Source: Pieris napi (Eukaryota; Arthropoda; Insecta; Lepidoptera; Pieridae). From it: 64,000 nucleotides of DNA. How positions within the stretch are numbered: the first letter of the stretch is position 1; the number at the start of each line of letters is the position of its first letter. Under the pieces are notes generated by a model. The model saw nothing but the letters and a program-made list of their open reading frames with translations. It did not search any database and was not told the DNA's origin. The position numbers were made by a program, and so were the translations under genes. Where the stretch lies: the NCBI RefSeq assembly GCF_905475465.1, contig NC_062235.1:1932001-1996000 (forward strand), in the 5' to 3' direction. This document shows positions 11,616 through 22,836 of the stretch, piece after piece.

Positions 11616-13404
11616 ATGGTAAGGTTATTTCTTGGTTATTACAAATAAAATTTATCCGCAAAATGTTATAATCGTCGACATTACGTTAGCGACTTTTTGC
11701 TTGGTCATTTTTTAAGCTAGACTTAAATATTATTTCTGTATTTACAATTTTGTGGCTTCTTATTACAGGCTCGTCGTTATGATACTCGGACTACTATATT
11801 TTCGCCCGAAGGTGAGTCTTCAAAATATTAAATATTAGTACTAGTAATAATAGCTTTTACTACATAATTTCTATGTTTCAGGGCGCCTTTACCAGGTTGA
11901 GTATGCTATGGAAGCTATCAGTCATGCTGGAACTTCACTCGGTATCTTAGCTACTGATGGTATCCTCTTAGCAGCAGAGAGAAGAAATACTAACAAACTT
12001 CTTGATGAAGTATTCTTTTCTGAAAAGATCTATAAGCTTAATGAAGATATGGTGTGTTCAGTTGCTGGTATAACATCTGATGCTAATGTGTTAACAAATG
12101 AGCTAAGACTGATAGCTCAAAGATATCTGCTACAGTATGGTGAATCTATTCCCTGTGAACAACTAGTGTCATGGCTTTGTGATGTAAAACAAGCATACAC
12201 TCAATATGGAGGTAATTTATCTAATACAGTTTTTAGAACAACCTATAATTGTCTCCATAAGCTATGCAGAAGTTTTAATCATCTTATAAATATAAATGCT
12301 ACTGTTACAATTATAAGATTAGTGATTTTAAAATTGTAAAAATGAGTTGTAAATGCTATAGTGTTCTCGACAGTCCTTTGGCTACAACATGTAACTGAAT
12401 GAATTGAATAGCTAAATATGCGACTATATATCATCGAAAATTTTCCATATTTTATAATGTGCATTCAATTACCTATAAATGTTTCTTTTAGGTAAAAGAC
12501 CATTTGGTGTGTCTATTCTATACATGGGCTGGGATAAGCATTATGGCTATCAGTTATATCAATCGGACCCCAGTGGTAACTATGGTGGCTGGAAAGCAAC
12601 ATGTATAGGCAACAACAGTGCTGTAAGTAACAACTGATAACCCTTTAATATATAGTCTAAACGACTCAAATATATTTTATAATTAAAATAAAGTAGGTCT
12701 TATTTGACTCGATAGAATTCTATAGCTTAAAAAACTAAACTTAATTTAATGGTAAAATACTTTGAAGTTTGATTTACTATACTATTTAAATAGAGACTGT
12801 CTTGAGATACCCATTGGAATACAGTTATGATTTAATCACAGTTTTATATTCTATAAAATTAATTTCTAGGCTGCTGTGTCAAGTCTTAAACAGGAGTATA
12901 AAGAGAATGAAACAACCCTTGCTGAAGCTCAAGCACTAGCTGTCAAAGTTCTTAGCAAAACACTTGATATGACAAAACTGACGCCCGAAAAAGGTATTTT
13001 TTATTGTTTTTCTACAATCACAAGTCGTCCTTCAAGATCTATGCTTTCTTTATTTCCTTTTCCAGAATTAGTAGACATTTCTCTGACCACAAACTAGACC
13101 AAAATTAAATTCAACTGAAACAATTCATCAACTTTCTTTTTTATAATTTATTTATTAGAGTTTGTTGCAGAAAATGTGCATACATATTTCACATCAATTT
13201 TGTCAACATACGTATGTAAAAAAATATACTAATTAGATTATAAAATCTTTTCTATTTTCAGTTGAAATGGCCACTCTCACACGTAAAGATGACAAAACCA
13301 TAATCAGAATTTTAACAAGCAGTGAAGTGGAAAAACTTATTTCCAATTTTGAAAAGAGCGAAGCTGCCGCTGAAGCTGCGAAGAAGCAAGCTCCAAAATC
13401 ATAA
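11616..13404 (+). CDS. PSMA4: Proteasome subunit alpha type-4
   Basis: Six exons: 11616-11618 (ATG only), 11769-11811, 11882-12211, 12492-12622, 12870-12993 and 13262-13404, giving 257 aa (about 260 is usual). This is a structural subunit of the outer heptameric ring of the 20S core, which gates substrate entry in cytosol and nucleus. The N-terminus carries the alpha-subunit signature ([25 protein letters not shown] region), then AGTSLGILATDGILLAAER, SVAGITSDANVLTNELR, KRPFGVSILYMGWD, YQSDPSGNYGGWKA and a Lys/Ala-rich C-terminus ending KQAPKS. The subunit is non-catalytic. All junction phases agree and all introns are GT-AG. AATAAA is at 13424. The start exon coding only ATG makes intron placement there depend on family knowledge, but the joined protein is convincing. 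Confidence 0.95.
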
Positions 13405-14820
13405 TTTTTTATATATTTGTCTCAATAAATATTTTTAAAACATATTGAAATGGAGTTTTCTTAGTTTGTTTTTAATGAGTTACAGCGTTAGTACACAGAG
13501 ACAACTTAATATTTGATATTAATTTATCCAAGATAAAATAAATCAAGAATTTATATAAATTGTTACATGAATCTGTGTTCTGCACATGCTGTCAACATTT
13601 CTTTAAAACTTATTAAATTTAGCTCGGACAGTTAACTATCTTTTGTGTAAATTATTATTTTACCAGGTATTAAAAAAAAGCGATTTATCGACACTGAAAG
13701 ACAGTGTAAGATTTTTTTTCAGAGAACGAGCTGGAGGCTCACCAGATGTTAAATGATACCGCCCACTCAAAGCGTAACGGCTCGCGAGTGCGTTGCCTGC
13801 TTTTTAAATGGATGAATTAAGGATGTGACATTCTGCGTAAAAAATAGATTTTTTATTAATCGATTATTTTTTTAAGATGAAAAATCTATTAACAAATAAT
13901 GGATTTTTTCCTAATTTTTGAATTAATTTCAAAATAAACACCCTAAATATTTTATTTTTCATGCTTTTAATTAATTAAAAATAAACAATAGAAATTATAA
14001 ACACAAATTAACGTTTAAGAATAATCAAAATCGAAATTAACTCGTTTTGATAGATTTTAGGTGAAATTTGATAAATGCTGAGTGCATGCCTTTTCAGTAG
14101 CACATTGCAGTATTTTTGTTGTCTTTTTAATTGTATGTAATCTTGTGTTGCTGAATAAATTTATTTTACTTTTAAATTATAGAGTTCCATTCAAACTTGA
14201 GTTTTTGTAAAATTAACTGGTTTTATCATCCTTTCGATGTTTTACAAAAAAACATCAATGCATCGAGTATATCAATACATCTTCAAAGATTCGGATTCAA
14301 TGTATCGCATTGTAAACATCGATGTATAGCGAATATCCCTAATAGTTCGAGGTCCGGGTTATAAAAGACCAGACATATTGTCGGAAGGTGGCAGATGAAA
14401 AATCGACTATGATTGATTTTCAATTATAAAAATAATCGATTATTTAAATATAAAAATTGATTATTTTTTCACATCCCTAGTGGAAGGGGTTGCCTTCGGT
14501 AAATTTTTCCGTTTGTCTCCTGTAAGTTCCTAAGCATTTATGTGCAGACTGCAGAGTGCAGAGTTGAATTATTTTTCTGACATGACAGGATTAACGTGAA
14601 AATTCTGACGTCATTGAAAAATTTACAACTGATTTCTGAGCTGTCAAGTGTAAGACGTCAATACTCAATAGTATATAAACAGTAAAATTATTTAGTAATC
14701 AATATCTCAATTCTCTAGAGAATTAATCATTTCTTGCTTTGGCTTAGAAAATAAAATAAAAATATTATAACATAAGGTATCATTAATATCGTTAAGGTAT
14801 CGTTAAAGCCGCAATCAGTA
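13405..14820. other. Intergenic region between PSMA4 and USE1
   Basis: Holds the PSMA4 3' UTR, a minus-strand LINE family C tail at 13715-13835, and an AT-rich stretch with repeated TTTAAAAATCGATTATT-like words (13840-14480). The last few hundred bases should include the USE1 promoter. No other gene seen. Confidence 0.45.
13715..13835 (-). mobile_element. LINE family C 3' tail
   Basis: Minus-strand copy; on the plus strand it reads GAGGCTCACCAGATGTTAAA, then GATACCGCCCACTC and GCTCGCGAGTGCGTTGCC. Confidence 0.65.
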
Positions 14821-17751
14821 ATGGCAATTCAACGTGATCCACGTATAGAAAACTGTACTATTCCAATAAAAAGTAGAACCGAAGTCAATGTTCGTATTCT
14901 ACTTAATAAATGTGAACAAATAGCAAAAGATGAGCAATTGGATTCTAATTCACGACTAAAACAATATGTTCAAAACCTGGAAAGTATGATCAATGAACTG
15001 AAAGCCGAATGTCCAGAGTAAGTAAGATAATATATTTGCAGACTTTCCATATGTGATTTCTTATAACAGTTAACCGAATAAATGTTGTTATGTTTTAACT
15101 TAATTCTGATATATAAGATATATATGAAGGTATATACATTCCTAGTATATCTTTTTTTTTAACATAGGTAATACCATTAAAATTAATTTTGTAGAAAACC
15201 CGCCAAAGAATTGCCAGACTATGTCAAAAGAGTAACATTTTTGAAAGGGTTGATACAAACTGCAACTTTAAACAGTCCAATAGAAAAGGTAAAATTAATT
15301 AATTTAAATAGTCTATTTATTGATAATAAAATAATTTCTTTGTATTTATGTTTGTCTCAGGTAGTTTCTGAAAACATTTTTATATTTAATATTTAGTACT
15401 ATCATATCTATTAAACAACAAAAATTTTTGAAATCTCTGACAAAATTAAGAACTTATAATTTCAAATGATTACTTTACCTAGTAATTAAATGCTGTTCTT
15501 TCACAAATTGGTTTAAATTTACCCAACAATACTAAGAAGAATTTTAACATTAGCTGTGTTATATTACAGCTAGAAGCTGTCCAGTTGCTTTCTCATGGGG
15601 CAGCCACTATGTCAGTTGATGCTTCTGCACAAGAAATTCATCAGAAAACGGTATCTAAGTATGGTCTTGAGTTGCGGTCTGAATTGTTTGGGCCAGGTTT
15701 GTACATTGAAATATATGTCTCGATAAACATTCAAAAATTCTTAGCATTTAAAAAAAAATTTACTGATGTATGTTTTAATTGCTTCTCAGTCATCTCAGGA
15801 ACTATTGGTTCTTTTGTGATATATGAAATGTCATATTAATTATGTATATCAAATGTGATATAATACATAATTAATATGTGTGAAACTACAAGCCATAGCA
15901 ATATATAACATTTAAAAACAAATTTTATAGGTTTTTTTAGGTTTCTAAATGCCATTATTCTGATTTTATTTACAGAAGATAGTGATGACACATTAAGAAG
16001 GCGAAATATTATTAAGGCTCCAAACTTTACAAGAAATAGCAGTAGTCAAGAGGATATTGACTCACTTTTAAAATATCATCAAAATATGCAAGAAAAAGTT
16101 GCTGAAAACATGGTTTTACTCACTAAGAGTTTGAAGGAACAATCACAGATTGCCAGTAAAATTATCAAAGGTGACACAGAGGTAATGTTACAGCTAGTCT
16201 TTCCTTGGTCATAAAAGTTCACGTACGCCGAAATCGTAATACTTGGTGACTTTAATGCCCACCATGCCGACAGGCTCGGCTCAGATAGCACCAATTACGC
16301 AAGTACGTCTTTTCATGACTTTGCCTTGGTATGTGACCTAACACAAATGAAATTACGCGAATACCACTTTTTTTTTTAAATGTAATAGGAGGTAAACGGG
16401 CAGGAGACTCTCCTGATGTTAAGTGATACCACCACCCATGGACACTCATATTGCCAGAAGGCTCGCAAGTGCGTTGCCGGCCTTTCAAGAATTGAACTCT
16501 TTTCTTGAAGGACCCTAAGTCGAATTGGTTCGGAAATACTTCAGTGGACAGCTGGTTCCACATAGTGGTGGTGCGCGGCCAAAACTGCCTTAAGAAACGC
16601 TCAGTTGTGGAACGACGGACGTCGAGGTGATACGGATGGTATTTTGCCTTGACGTCCGATGATGAAACTCATCTGCAGGTATTAGACCGAACAACACCCC
16701 TGAACACTCTCCATGGTAAATGTGGTAGAAGATGCAGAGAGACCTCACATCTCTACGCAACGCCAAGGGATCAAGCCGCTCGGAAAGTGACTGGTCGTCG
16801 ACGATTCGAACCGCTCTTCGTCGAATACGGTCACTGTAATTCGAACTCTTCTGGGACATTAAATCCAAAAGAACGAATTCAAATCGTTTTGGTTCCTTGT
16901 AAAAACCATATAATTGTGCTTTATATACCGGTACTTTTAGGCATTGAAAAAATCGTCTAGTCTAACGGACAATAACCTAACATCATTAAAAGTGGAGTCT
17001 GAAAGACTTCAGGTGCACAGTAGGAGTGCATGGAAGTGTTGGCTGTGGTTGATGCTGGCTGTTGTTATGGCTATATTTATAAGTAAGGTTCTTTTTATAA
17101 CTAGCCAAAGGTTTTTAATATAACCATTTAAATTTAAATTAATTTATAAATTGTCATGTTTCCAAAAAAAGTTTGTGATAAGTCAGACATTTTAGAGAAC
17201 AAAAAGTTTTTTTTTAATTTTGGTCATTTATTCTATTTTCGACACTTAGCAATATATTATGTTCAAGCTTCTGTGGTGTTTCAAACGTTAGCCACTATTT
17301 GACATAACATATTTTTCATAATTTCATGGGAATTTAAAGTTGCTTTAAATATAGTAAAGCGTATACACTATACATGGTGTTCCACAAATCAACATCAAGC
17401 CAAAATCTGGTGATAAGGATAGTGGGTAAACTGAAAAAAAATATATTTGTTACAAAAATAGTAAATGTCCCACTTGGGATCTTTCTATGCACACAGTGCA
17501 ACACGGTCACGGTGTATAAAAATTTACTCTTCAATGACAATCATTTTAAAAATACCCTTTATAGTTTTTTTTATAAATTGTTTGGGTTTAGCCACTACTT
17601 GTCCTGTCATCTAATTTCAGTCTGACGTTCATTTATATTAAACCTTGTATATGTTTTGTAGTAAGTTATTCTGTCTTTTAACATTAAAATATTTCTTTCA
17701 GATATGGTCCTCTTCATGAAAGTGATGAAGAAAAGAAAAATTGATCTATAA
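14821..17751 (+). CDS. USE1: Vesicle transport protein USE1 (ER SNARE)
   Basis: Six exons: 14821-15017, 15195-15288, 15570-15696, 15976-16181, 16941-17082 and 17702-17751, giving 271 aa. USE1 is a tail-anchored SNARE working with the NRZ tethering complex in retrograde Golgi-to-ER transport. Visible features: an N-terminal helical region (NVRILLNKCEQIAKDEQL), the TFLKGLIQTA segment, a charged linker (SDDTLRRRN), and the SNARE heptad region (IDSLLKYHQNMQEKVAENMV, then LLTKSLKEQSQ). One C-terminal membrane anchor spans WKCWLWLMLAVVMAIFI plus NMVLF, followed by a basic KKRK end. Phases agree at every junction. AATAAA lies at 17873. Intron 4 is loaded with LINE fragments. The family is recognised from overall layout and anchor; the SNARE motif is short, as in other USE1 proteins. 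Confidence 0.88.
16220..16365 (+). mobile_element. LINE endonuclease-domain fragment in USE1 intron 4
   Basis: The plus frame reads YAEIVILGDFNAHHADRLG and FHDFALVCDLTQM. The GDFNAHH block is the conserved metal-binding part of the apurinic-type endonuclease in Jockey/R1-type LINEs. Only this piece survives, joined directly to an antisense LINE tail. Confidence 0.7.
16366..16870 (-). mobile_element. LINE family C, C-terminal coding end plus 3' UTR
   Basis: The longest copy of the abundant LINE tail. The minus strand encodes SDRIRRRAVRIVDD, SLSERLDPLALRRDVRSLC, FYHIYHGECS and PADEFHHRTSRQNT. After a frame change it continues TTMWNQLSTEVFPNQFDL and SFKKRVQFLKGRQRTCE. The frame change and later stops show decay. 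It lies antisense inside the USE1 intron. Confidence 0.75.
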
Positions 17752-18856
17752 TATCATGGATAGAATCTTATGTATATCTTTAACTTATTGACATGTAATA
17801 ATTAAAAGACATTTTCCTCTATCATATATTTATTACTATTTTCATGTAATTCATTGAACTTGTGTACTTGCTAATAAATATGAAAATACTGTATGTTTAA
17901 GTTTTCCCCTTTATTAATAAAAACTAACCTTCATTTGTTTCTCTGTCTAATTTACGCTATAGAAAACACGTTCATCTACTATTTATGAATATGTTAAAGA
18001 GCATTATAACCTCTTAAAATAACTAAAAAAATTCATACTCTTTCAAGAGTACGTGTGCGTGATTCGCATTGGACCTATTCTTCAATATTTAAATGCTACA
18101 TCTAACTTCTAAGGTCTAACAAACTTTTGAATAGTACTAAACCATAGACTATATACATATTTTTCAGCAACATTAATTTTGAGCATCATTCTTAGACTCA
18201 CCACTTGGCGAGTGTCATATTTACTCTGCATTGCACTAAATATCGCTATTTCCACGGAAAATAATATACATACTCTATTTAATAAGTACACACGTAAGAT
18301 ATAGAACATTTATTTAATAATTTCTAAATGGCTACATTTGGCCAAACGCTAATTATAAGTATTTACTCTTTGTAAATTGAAGTAAATAATCTCTCTTTGT
18401 ATGTGAAAACTATGGAATTACGATATTATCTTCGAACATGTTTAGAGCATTTAATAAAGTGTCTATTATATTTAAAATAGTACACCACAATTGAACTCCT
18501 TATTTACCAAGTTCAAAAAACTAAATCAATAATTACATTCACTCATTTGTCTTTCTGTCAAATATTTATGATTTAATCGAAAGAGACAACAGTATTTCTG
18601 TCAGTGTATGCCTTATCAGTTTTATAAATCTGTAATAGATATACCTTTCAATATGCATTTAAAAATATTTCTTTAATACTCGTTGTAACGAAATCAATAC
18701 TCAAAGTATTCACCAATTAAGAAGCATATAATCTAATGTAGGTAAATTATGTATATTAAACGACTACATTTACGAATTTTATTCGCTTTACCAAAGCAGG
18801 TCCCTATGGTTAGGTAATACATGTTTAAAGCTTCCTGAAGGTGAACAATTTACAAG
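17752..18856. other. Convergent intergenic region, USE1 / PAL 3' ends
   Basis: Both flanking genes end here. The USE1 signal AATAAA is at 17873. For PAL, a minus-strand AATAAA lies near 18310, giving a 3' UTR of roughly 550 bases. Nothing else is recognised. Confidence 0.5.
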
Positions 18857-21800
18857 TTACTTGTCGTAGACATCTGTTAACTCGAACTTCCATATTTTGT
18901 TAGGACCGATTTCGGTTACATACAGATGTGATCCGTTCCGAGTCACCGCCAGGGAATGTGGATTTGTGAAGCCCTAAAAAAGGTTAAAAGATTTTATTAG
19001 AGATTGTCTAGTAAGAGAAAAGATTTTCAAGTATTAAGTTATCATGATTTTAAGTTATGCAACTGATTTAGAAAGAAAAGTTAAAGAAAAATACTCCACC
19101 CATAAATATATTTGTGAAGTACTTTTTAGTCTAAAAATAAAACTAACCGTGCTCGGTTCCCAAGAATCCAAAATTCGGCCGCTAACGGCGTTAACAGTAA
19201 AACCTCGCACCGCAATGTTTTGAGCAGTCGGCCCATTCACCGCATAGATGATATCACCATGTGACGTCACAGCGAACACTCTACCCAAGGTCGGGTCTTC
19301 TATAACCGTTGCGGGCTCCAGCATTTTGGCGTAGCTCTTCAGCCCAGCTTGAGGGCAGACAATGCGCATATTCTCTCGATCAGCTACGCACACTATATCC
19401 AAGTGCTCCAGTAACGTGACACTGTGTGGCAAATTTAAAGTCAGCGTGTCTGAGAAGGCTGGTATAGCGAAGAGGAGAGTTCCCGCGGCATTGAACTTTA
19501 GTATTTGATTGTTGCAGTACCCATCGGCTACAAATATTTCGCCAGTGGTCGCTATGGCAACGGACGTTGGCATGCATAGAAGTACCCTTCGTCTGTACGG
19601 ATAGCCTGCTGTGAATGCTTCTCCAATCGTAAGGCTGGGATATTTGTGGTTATTAGGCGTATACTGAAATAAATTGGGAATTATTACAATAATAATATAA
19701 ATATGGAAAGCGAGAGTGAGCTGAGAAATACGAAAAAATAGCCGTTTGTTTGATTGTAATGAGTTAGTCTAGTTTAGTAAAAAGCACAAGAAACAGGTTT
19801 TGTTTTTAAACTTCTTTTTAATTTTAGTTTATTTTTTTCCTTTGCTTTTTAGTTTATTTTTTTGTTTGTTATTTCTATGAATAAAATAAAATATGTTTAT
19901 TATGGAACATAAGATACATGTATCACTTATTCCACGTCATTAAATTTGAAGGCATCCCTACTCATCGGCAAAGAAGACAGAGGGTGTAGGCCGAGAGAAA
20001 AAGCCGGCGTAAAAAACTCTCGGTACTCTTTTAAAACAGCAAATCATCAAACAACACTTATTTAAAACAAATATCGCAAATTAATTAGAAGTAGCCTGTC
20101 TAGCACTAGTCCCAGGCCCTTTTATCAACTAGATAATCGTTGACTTTATAGTAAGCCTTTTTACACAGCTTTTCTTTAATACATTTCTTAAATTTATTGA
20201 AAGGCAGTGAAAAAAGAGCCTCTGGGATTTTATTAAAGAAGAGTATCCCTTTCCCCAAAAAAGAATTACTAACTTTAGATAGTCTAGTACGGGGAAATTG
20301 CAGCCTGCGTTTGTTCCGTGCATTAACATTGTGCGTATGTTCTATTCTAGTAAACTTATCACTATTTTTGTATACATACATAATATTTTCATAAATATAT
20401 TGCGAGGGAAAGGTAAGTATATTAATTTCCTTGAATTTATCTCTAAGAGATTCCCTACATTTTAAATTATAGATTGCACGAATAGCCCTCTTCTAAAGAG
20501 GTATATGTTCTAATAGAATTGATGTTTATGTGTACGTCATATTGTCTTGTATAAAATCATGCATATGGTTTTAGAACTATAAATAAATAAAGTAATTTAT
20601 TGAAAATTAATCACAATAAAATGATACTCATGTGTTTCTCAACCTTTTTTGTACCATGCCTCAATATGTAACATACATACCTAATTTTTATTCTTAAATA
20701 AATAACATTGAATTGATCACATAAGAAACTTAAATTATAGGTTTTACGAAGAAATTACTATGAAATTAACGAAACTGAAATTCATATAATTTTAATAAAT
20801 TTTCGAATCCCTTTTATAATCAAATTGCCCCCCTGTAGGGCGTGGGCCCCACGTTGGGAAACAGTGTCGTACATCATTTAGTTTTACATTCTTAGTTCTC
20901 TATGTTTTTAGGTACATCACAGGGATTTTTAACTTGACCAGTCAGTAGAGTAGATTTTACATGAAAGCAATCTCACCGATAATTACCTTGAATACTTGAT
21001 GTTTAGCAACGTCTGTTACCCATACATTGTCGTGGTGATCTACAGTTAATCCATGGGGCATGTAAAATGCGTAAGCACCCCAACTATGTAAAACAGAACC
21101 TGTTTGAGGTTCAAGTACTAAAATTGTATCTTCGATAATTGGTCCTTTATCCAGGTTCTGGTAAACGTTTGATTCATTGAATGTACTGAAATTGACAAAG
21201 AAAATGAAGAAAGAAAGAAGAATATATTCAACGGTAAAAGACACTCAATCTTACCCTAAGAGACTAAACTTTGAATGATTTTAATAGTTCTAAATAAGTA
21301 GAAGGTTAAAGTGAACTTTTGTTTTATAATTTTATTTTTACATGATCGGTACAAAAACGGACAACAGATTGAGTAAATACCTGTTACTAGTTACTTCAAA
21401 CTAAACATTTGTAAACCTGAAGTCCAATTACCCTGTACACAGCATTTCACAGGCATCTTCAGTGCTAGTTTACTTAATACTTCATACATTATTACATACA
21501 GTATTAATTTAATGTTTAAAGAACTTTATTTTCTCATTACAAAAATAATGTATTTTATTTACATGAGAAACTTAATATGTATATACGAACGAGATACATG
21601 TGGCCATTAGCCGTCCCAATTTTAGTCTACTCTCATTCTGTATGTATCTAATGCCCTTTTGAATTGGTTAAACGTTAAATTTAATGACGAAAATAGAAGT
21701 TTCCTATTCCGGAGCAAATATACGGCTATGATACTGTGTTGTAATTTACCTTTCATCCCAGATTCTTTCGGCCCTATGAAACATAACAGGCTGCCCCAAA

Positions 21801-22120
21801 GAATTAATGGAGACCGCGGTAATTTGTCCCACATTCAGAGACTGTTGAGGCCAGTCCTTGACCTCTTGAGGTCTGAGAACTATTTCATCTTTGGGCTGGA
21901 AATAAACATAGATTACGTTCGGTACAAAGTGAGCAATTAAAACGTGAATAATAATTACCGTGTGTAAATCCAAGTTCTTCAAAACATTCTCTTCGTTACC
22001 ATAACTGAAATAGTCGAAGTTATCCCTCACAGTTTCTGGTTCACAGCTGACGCTATACACGCACATAAAAAACAAAAGCCTGGACAGCATTTTGGAACTG
22101 ATTTGGCTGATGTGGAACAT
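18857..22120 (-). CDS. PAL: Peptidyl-alpha-hydroxyglycine alpha-amidating lyase (PAL)
   Basis: Five exons on the minus strand: 22120-21959, 21895-21750, 21185-20987, 19663-19148 and 18973-18857, giving 379 aa. PAL performs the second step of peptide C-terminal amidation, splitting peptidyl-hydroxyglycine into amidated peptide and glyoxylate in the secretory pathway. A signal peptide is visible (MLSRLLFFMCVYSVSC; an ATG ten codons upstream opens the frame). The fold is an NHL-type beta-propeller: QITAVSINSLGQPVMFHRAE with WDE, YMPHGLTVDHHDNVWVTDVA then KHQVFK, MPTSVAIATTGEIFVADGYC, LPHSVTLLE, CVADREN and FTNPHSLAVT. These include family catalytic or metal-site residues: the Arg in FHR, the His in PHGL, PHSV and PHSL, the Tyr in DGYC and the Arg in ADREN. 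No monooxygenase domain is present, as in insects, where PHM and PAL are separate genes. All phases agree. Introns 2 and 3 contain antisense-to-plus LINE tails. Confidence 0.93.
19875..20505 (-). mobile_element. LINE family D, C-terminal coding end and 3' UTR, in PAL intron 3
   Basis: A 91-codon minus frame reads NARNKRRLQFPRTRLSKVS, NSFLGKGILFFNKIPEAL, NKFKKCIKEKLCKKAYY and ends KRAWD, a typical Jockey/CR1-type LINE C-terminus. It is followed by about 230 bp of 3' UTR ending at AATAAA. It runs in the same sense as PAL. A second copy of the UTR is at 9328-9562. Confidence 0.75.
21505..21740 (-). mobile_element. LINE family E 3' end in PAL intron 2
   Basis: The minus strand encodes RKLLFSSLNLTFNQFKRAL and soon stops, then a UTR with GAACGAGATACA-type sequence (plus strand) and AATAAAG. 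The plus-oriented sister copy is at 51690-51905. It sits just downstream of the PAL exon 2 donor. Confidence 0.7.
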
Positions 22121-22432
22121 ACGTTAGCTATACTGAGATTTTATCGATTCTTGGCACTTATGTTATATGGCCGATTTTTAGCGCATGCGCGAATAATTCA
22201 ATAAATATTACATCAAGGTCAAGTAGTGAATTGGGCAATCGTTAAAGGCAATTGTTTGTACTGTGTTTATTTATTATAACAAATACATTAAAGCGAAATC
22301 TTCAGTGGAAGTTAAACCGGGAATGTTCTTAGTGCTATGTATGAAAAATAGATGTTGAAATTTGATTTCCTTTCCTATCAGTCTCCTGTGGATTGTGGGC
22401 CGTGGATGTTGTGAAACCAAACGGTGATTGTG
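22121..22432. other. Spacer between PAL and the small secreted-protein gene
   Basis: Short interval between two minus-strand genes. It must hold the 3' UTR of the upstream gene (minus-strand AATAAATAAA near 22265-22275) and the PAL promoter. The poly(A) signal argues that the two genes are separately transcribed. Confidence 0.5.
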
Positions 22433-22836
22433 CTACTGGCCTCTCCACTGAGAGTTCGGCTGGTCCCATATGTATCCGGTTTCGGTTATGGAGCAGACGG
22501 CATTGTAATATCTTCCCGGGCTGCGGCAGTAGGACCACGACGGGCACTTGCATCGAAACAATGATTGAAATTCCTCTTTGCATACTTCGTTCCACCAGCA
22601 GGTTCTCTGCAAAATTTCGACATTGGACTTTGACCTTTATATTACAACTAATTATCGTACTAACCTCAGTGACATATCCCCTTACGGATCGATCCGAATA
22701 ACTTCTTTTAACAATAGAAGCCCCCTCGACCGTTGTTATAAACAAAATGCACGCAATCGTTACATATTGTACCTGTAAAATCACTTATTAGATACTAAAC
22801 ACGTGACAATTAATATTTAGGCCTTACCTTAAACAT
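22433..22836 (-). CDS. Small secreted six-cysteine protein, unrecognised family
   Basis: Three exons on the minus strand: 22836-22828 (ATG TTT AAG, donor GTAAGG), 22772-22665 (acceptor TTTTACAG, donor GTTAGT) and 22606-22433 (acceptor TTTTGCAG), all phase 0, giving 96 aa. Residues 1-20 form a clear signal peptide (MFKVQYVTIACILFITTVEG). A dibasic site follows (ASIVKR) and then a short linker. The last 57 residues hold six cysteines spaced C-x5-C-x9-C-x-C-x5-C-x10-C, within TCWWNEVCKEEF, RCKCPSWSYCRSPGRYYNAV and CSITETGYIW, ending NSQWRGQ. The even cysteine number suggests three disulfides in an extracellular peptide. Minus-strand AATAAA near 22265-22275 would end the transcript. I do not recognise the family; hormone-like, defence or matrix roles are all possible. 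The frame is the only one that makes the junctions consistent and cysteine-rich. Confidence 0.72.

Noticed and set aside
16249..16960. Plus and minus frames of about 100 codons in the USE1 intron as host genes
   Set aside because: They translate LINE endonuclease and LINE C-terminal sequence with frame breaks, so they are transposon remnants.
22335..22784. 149-codon minus frame taken as a single-exon protein
   Set aside because: It opens at GTG, reads through an intron, and its last part is in the wrong frame. The three-exon six-cysteine model explains the splice signals better.
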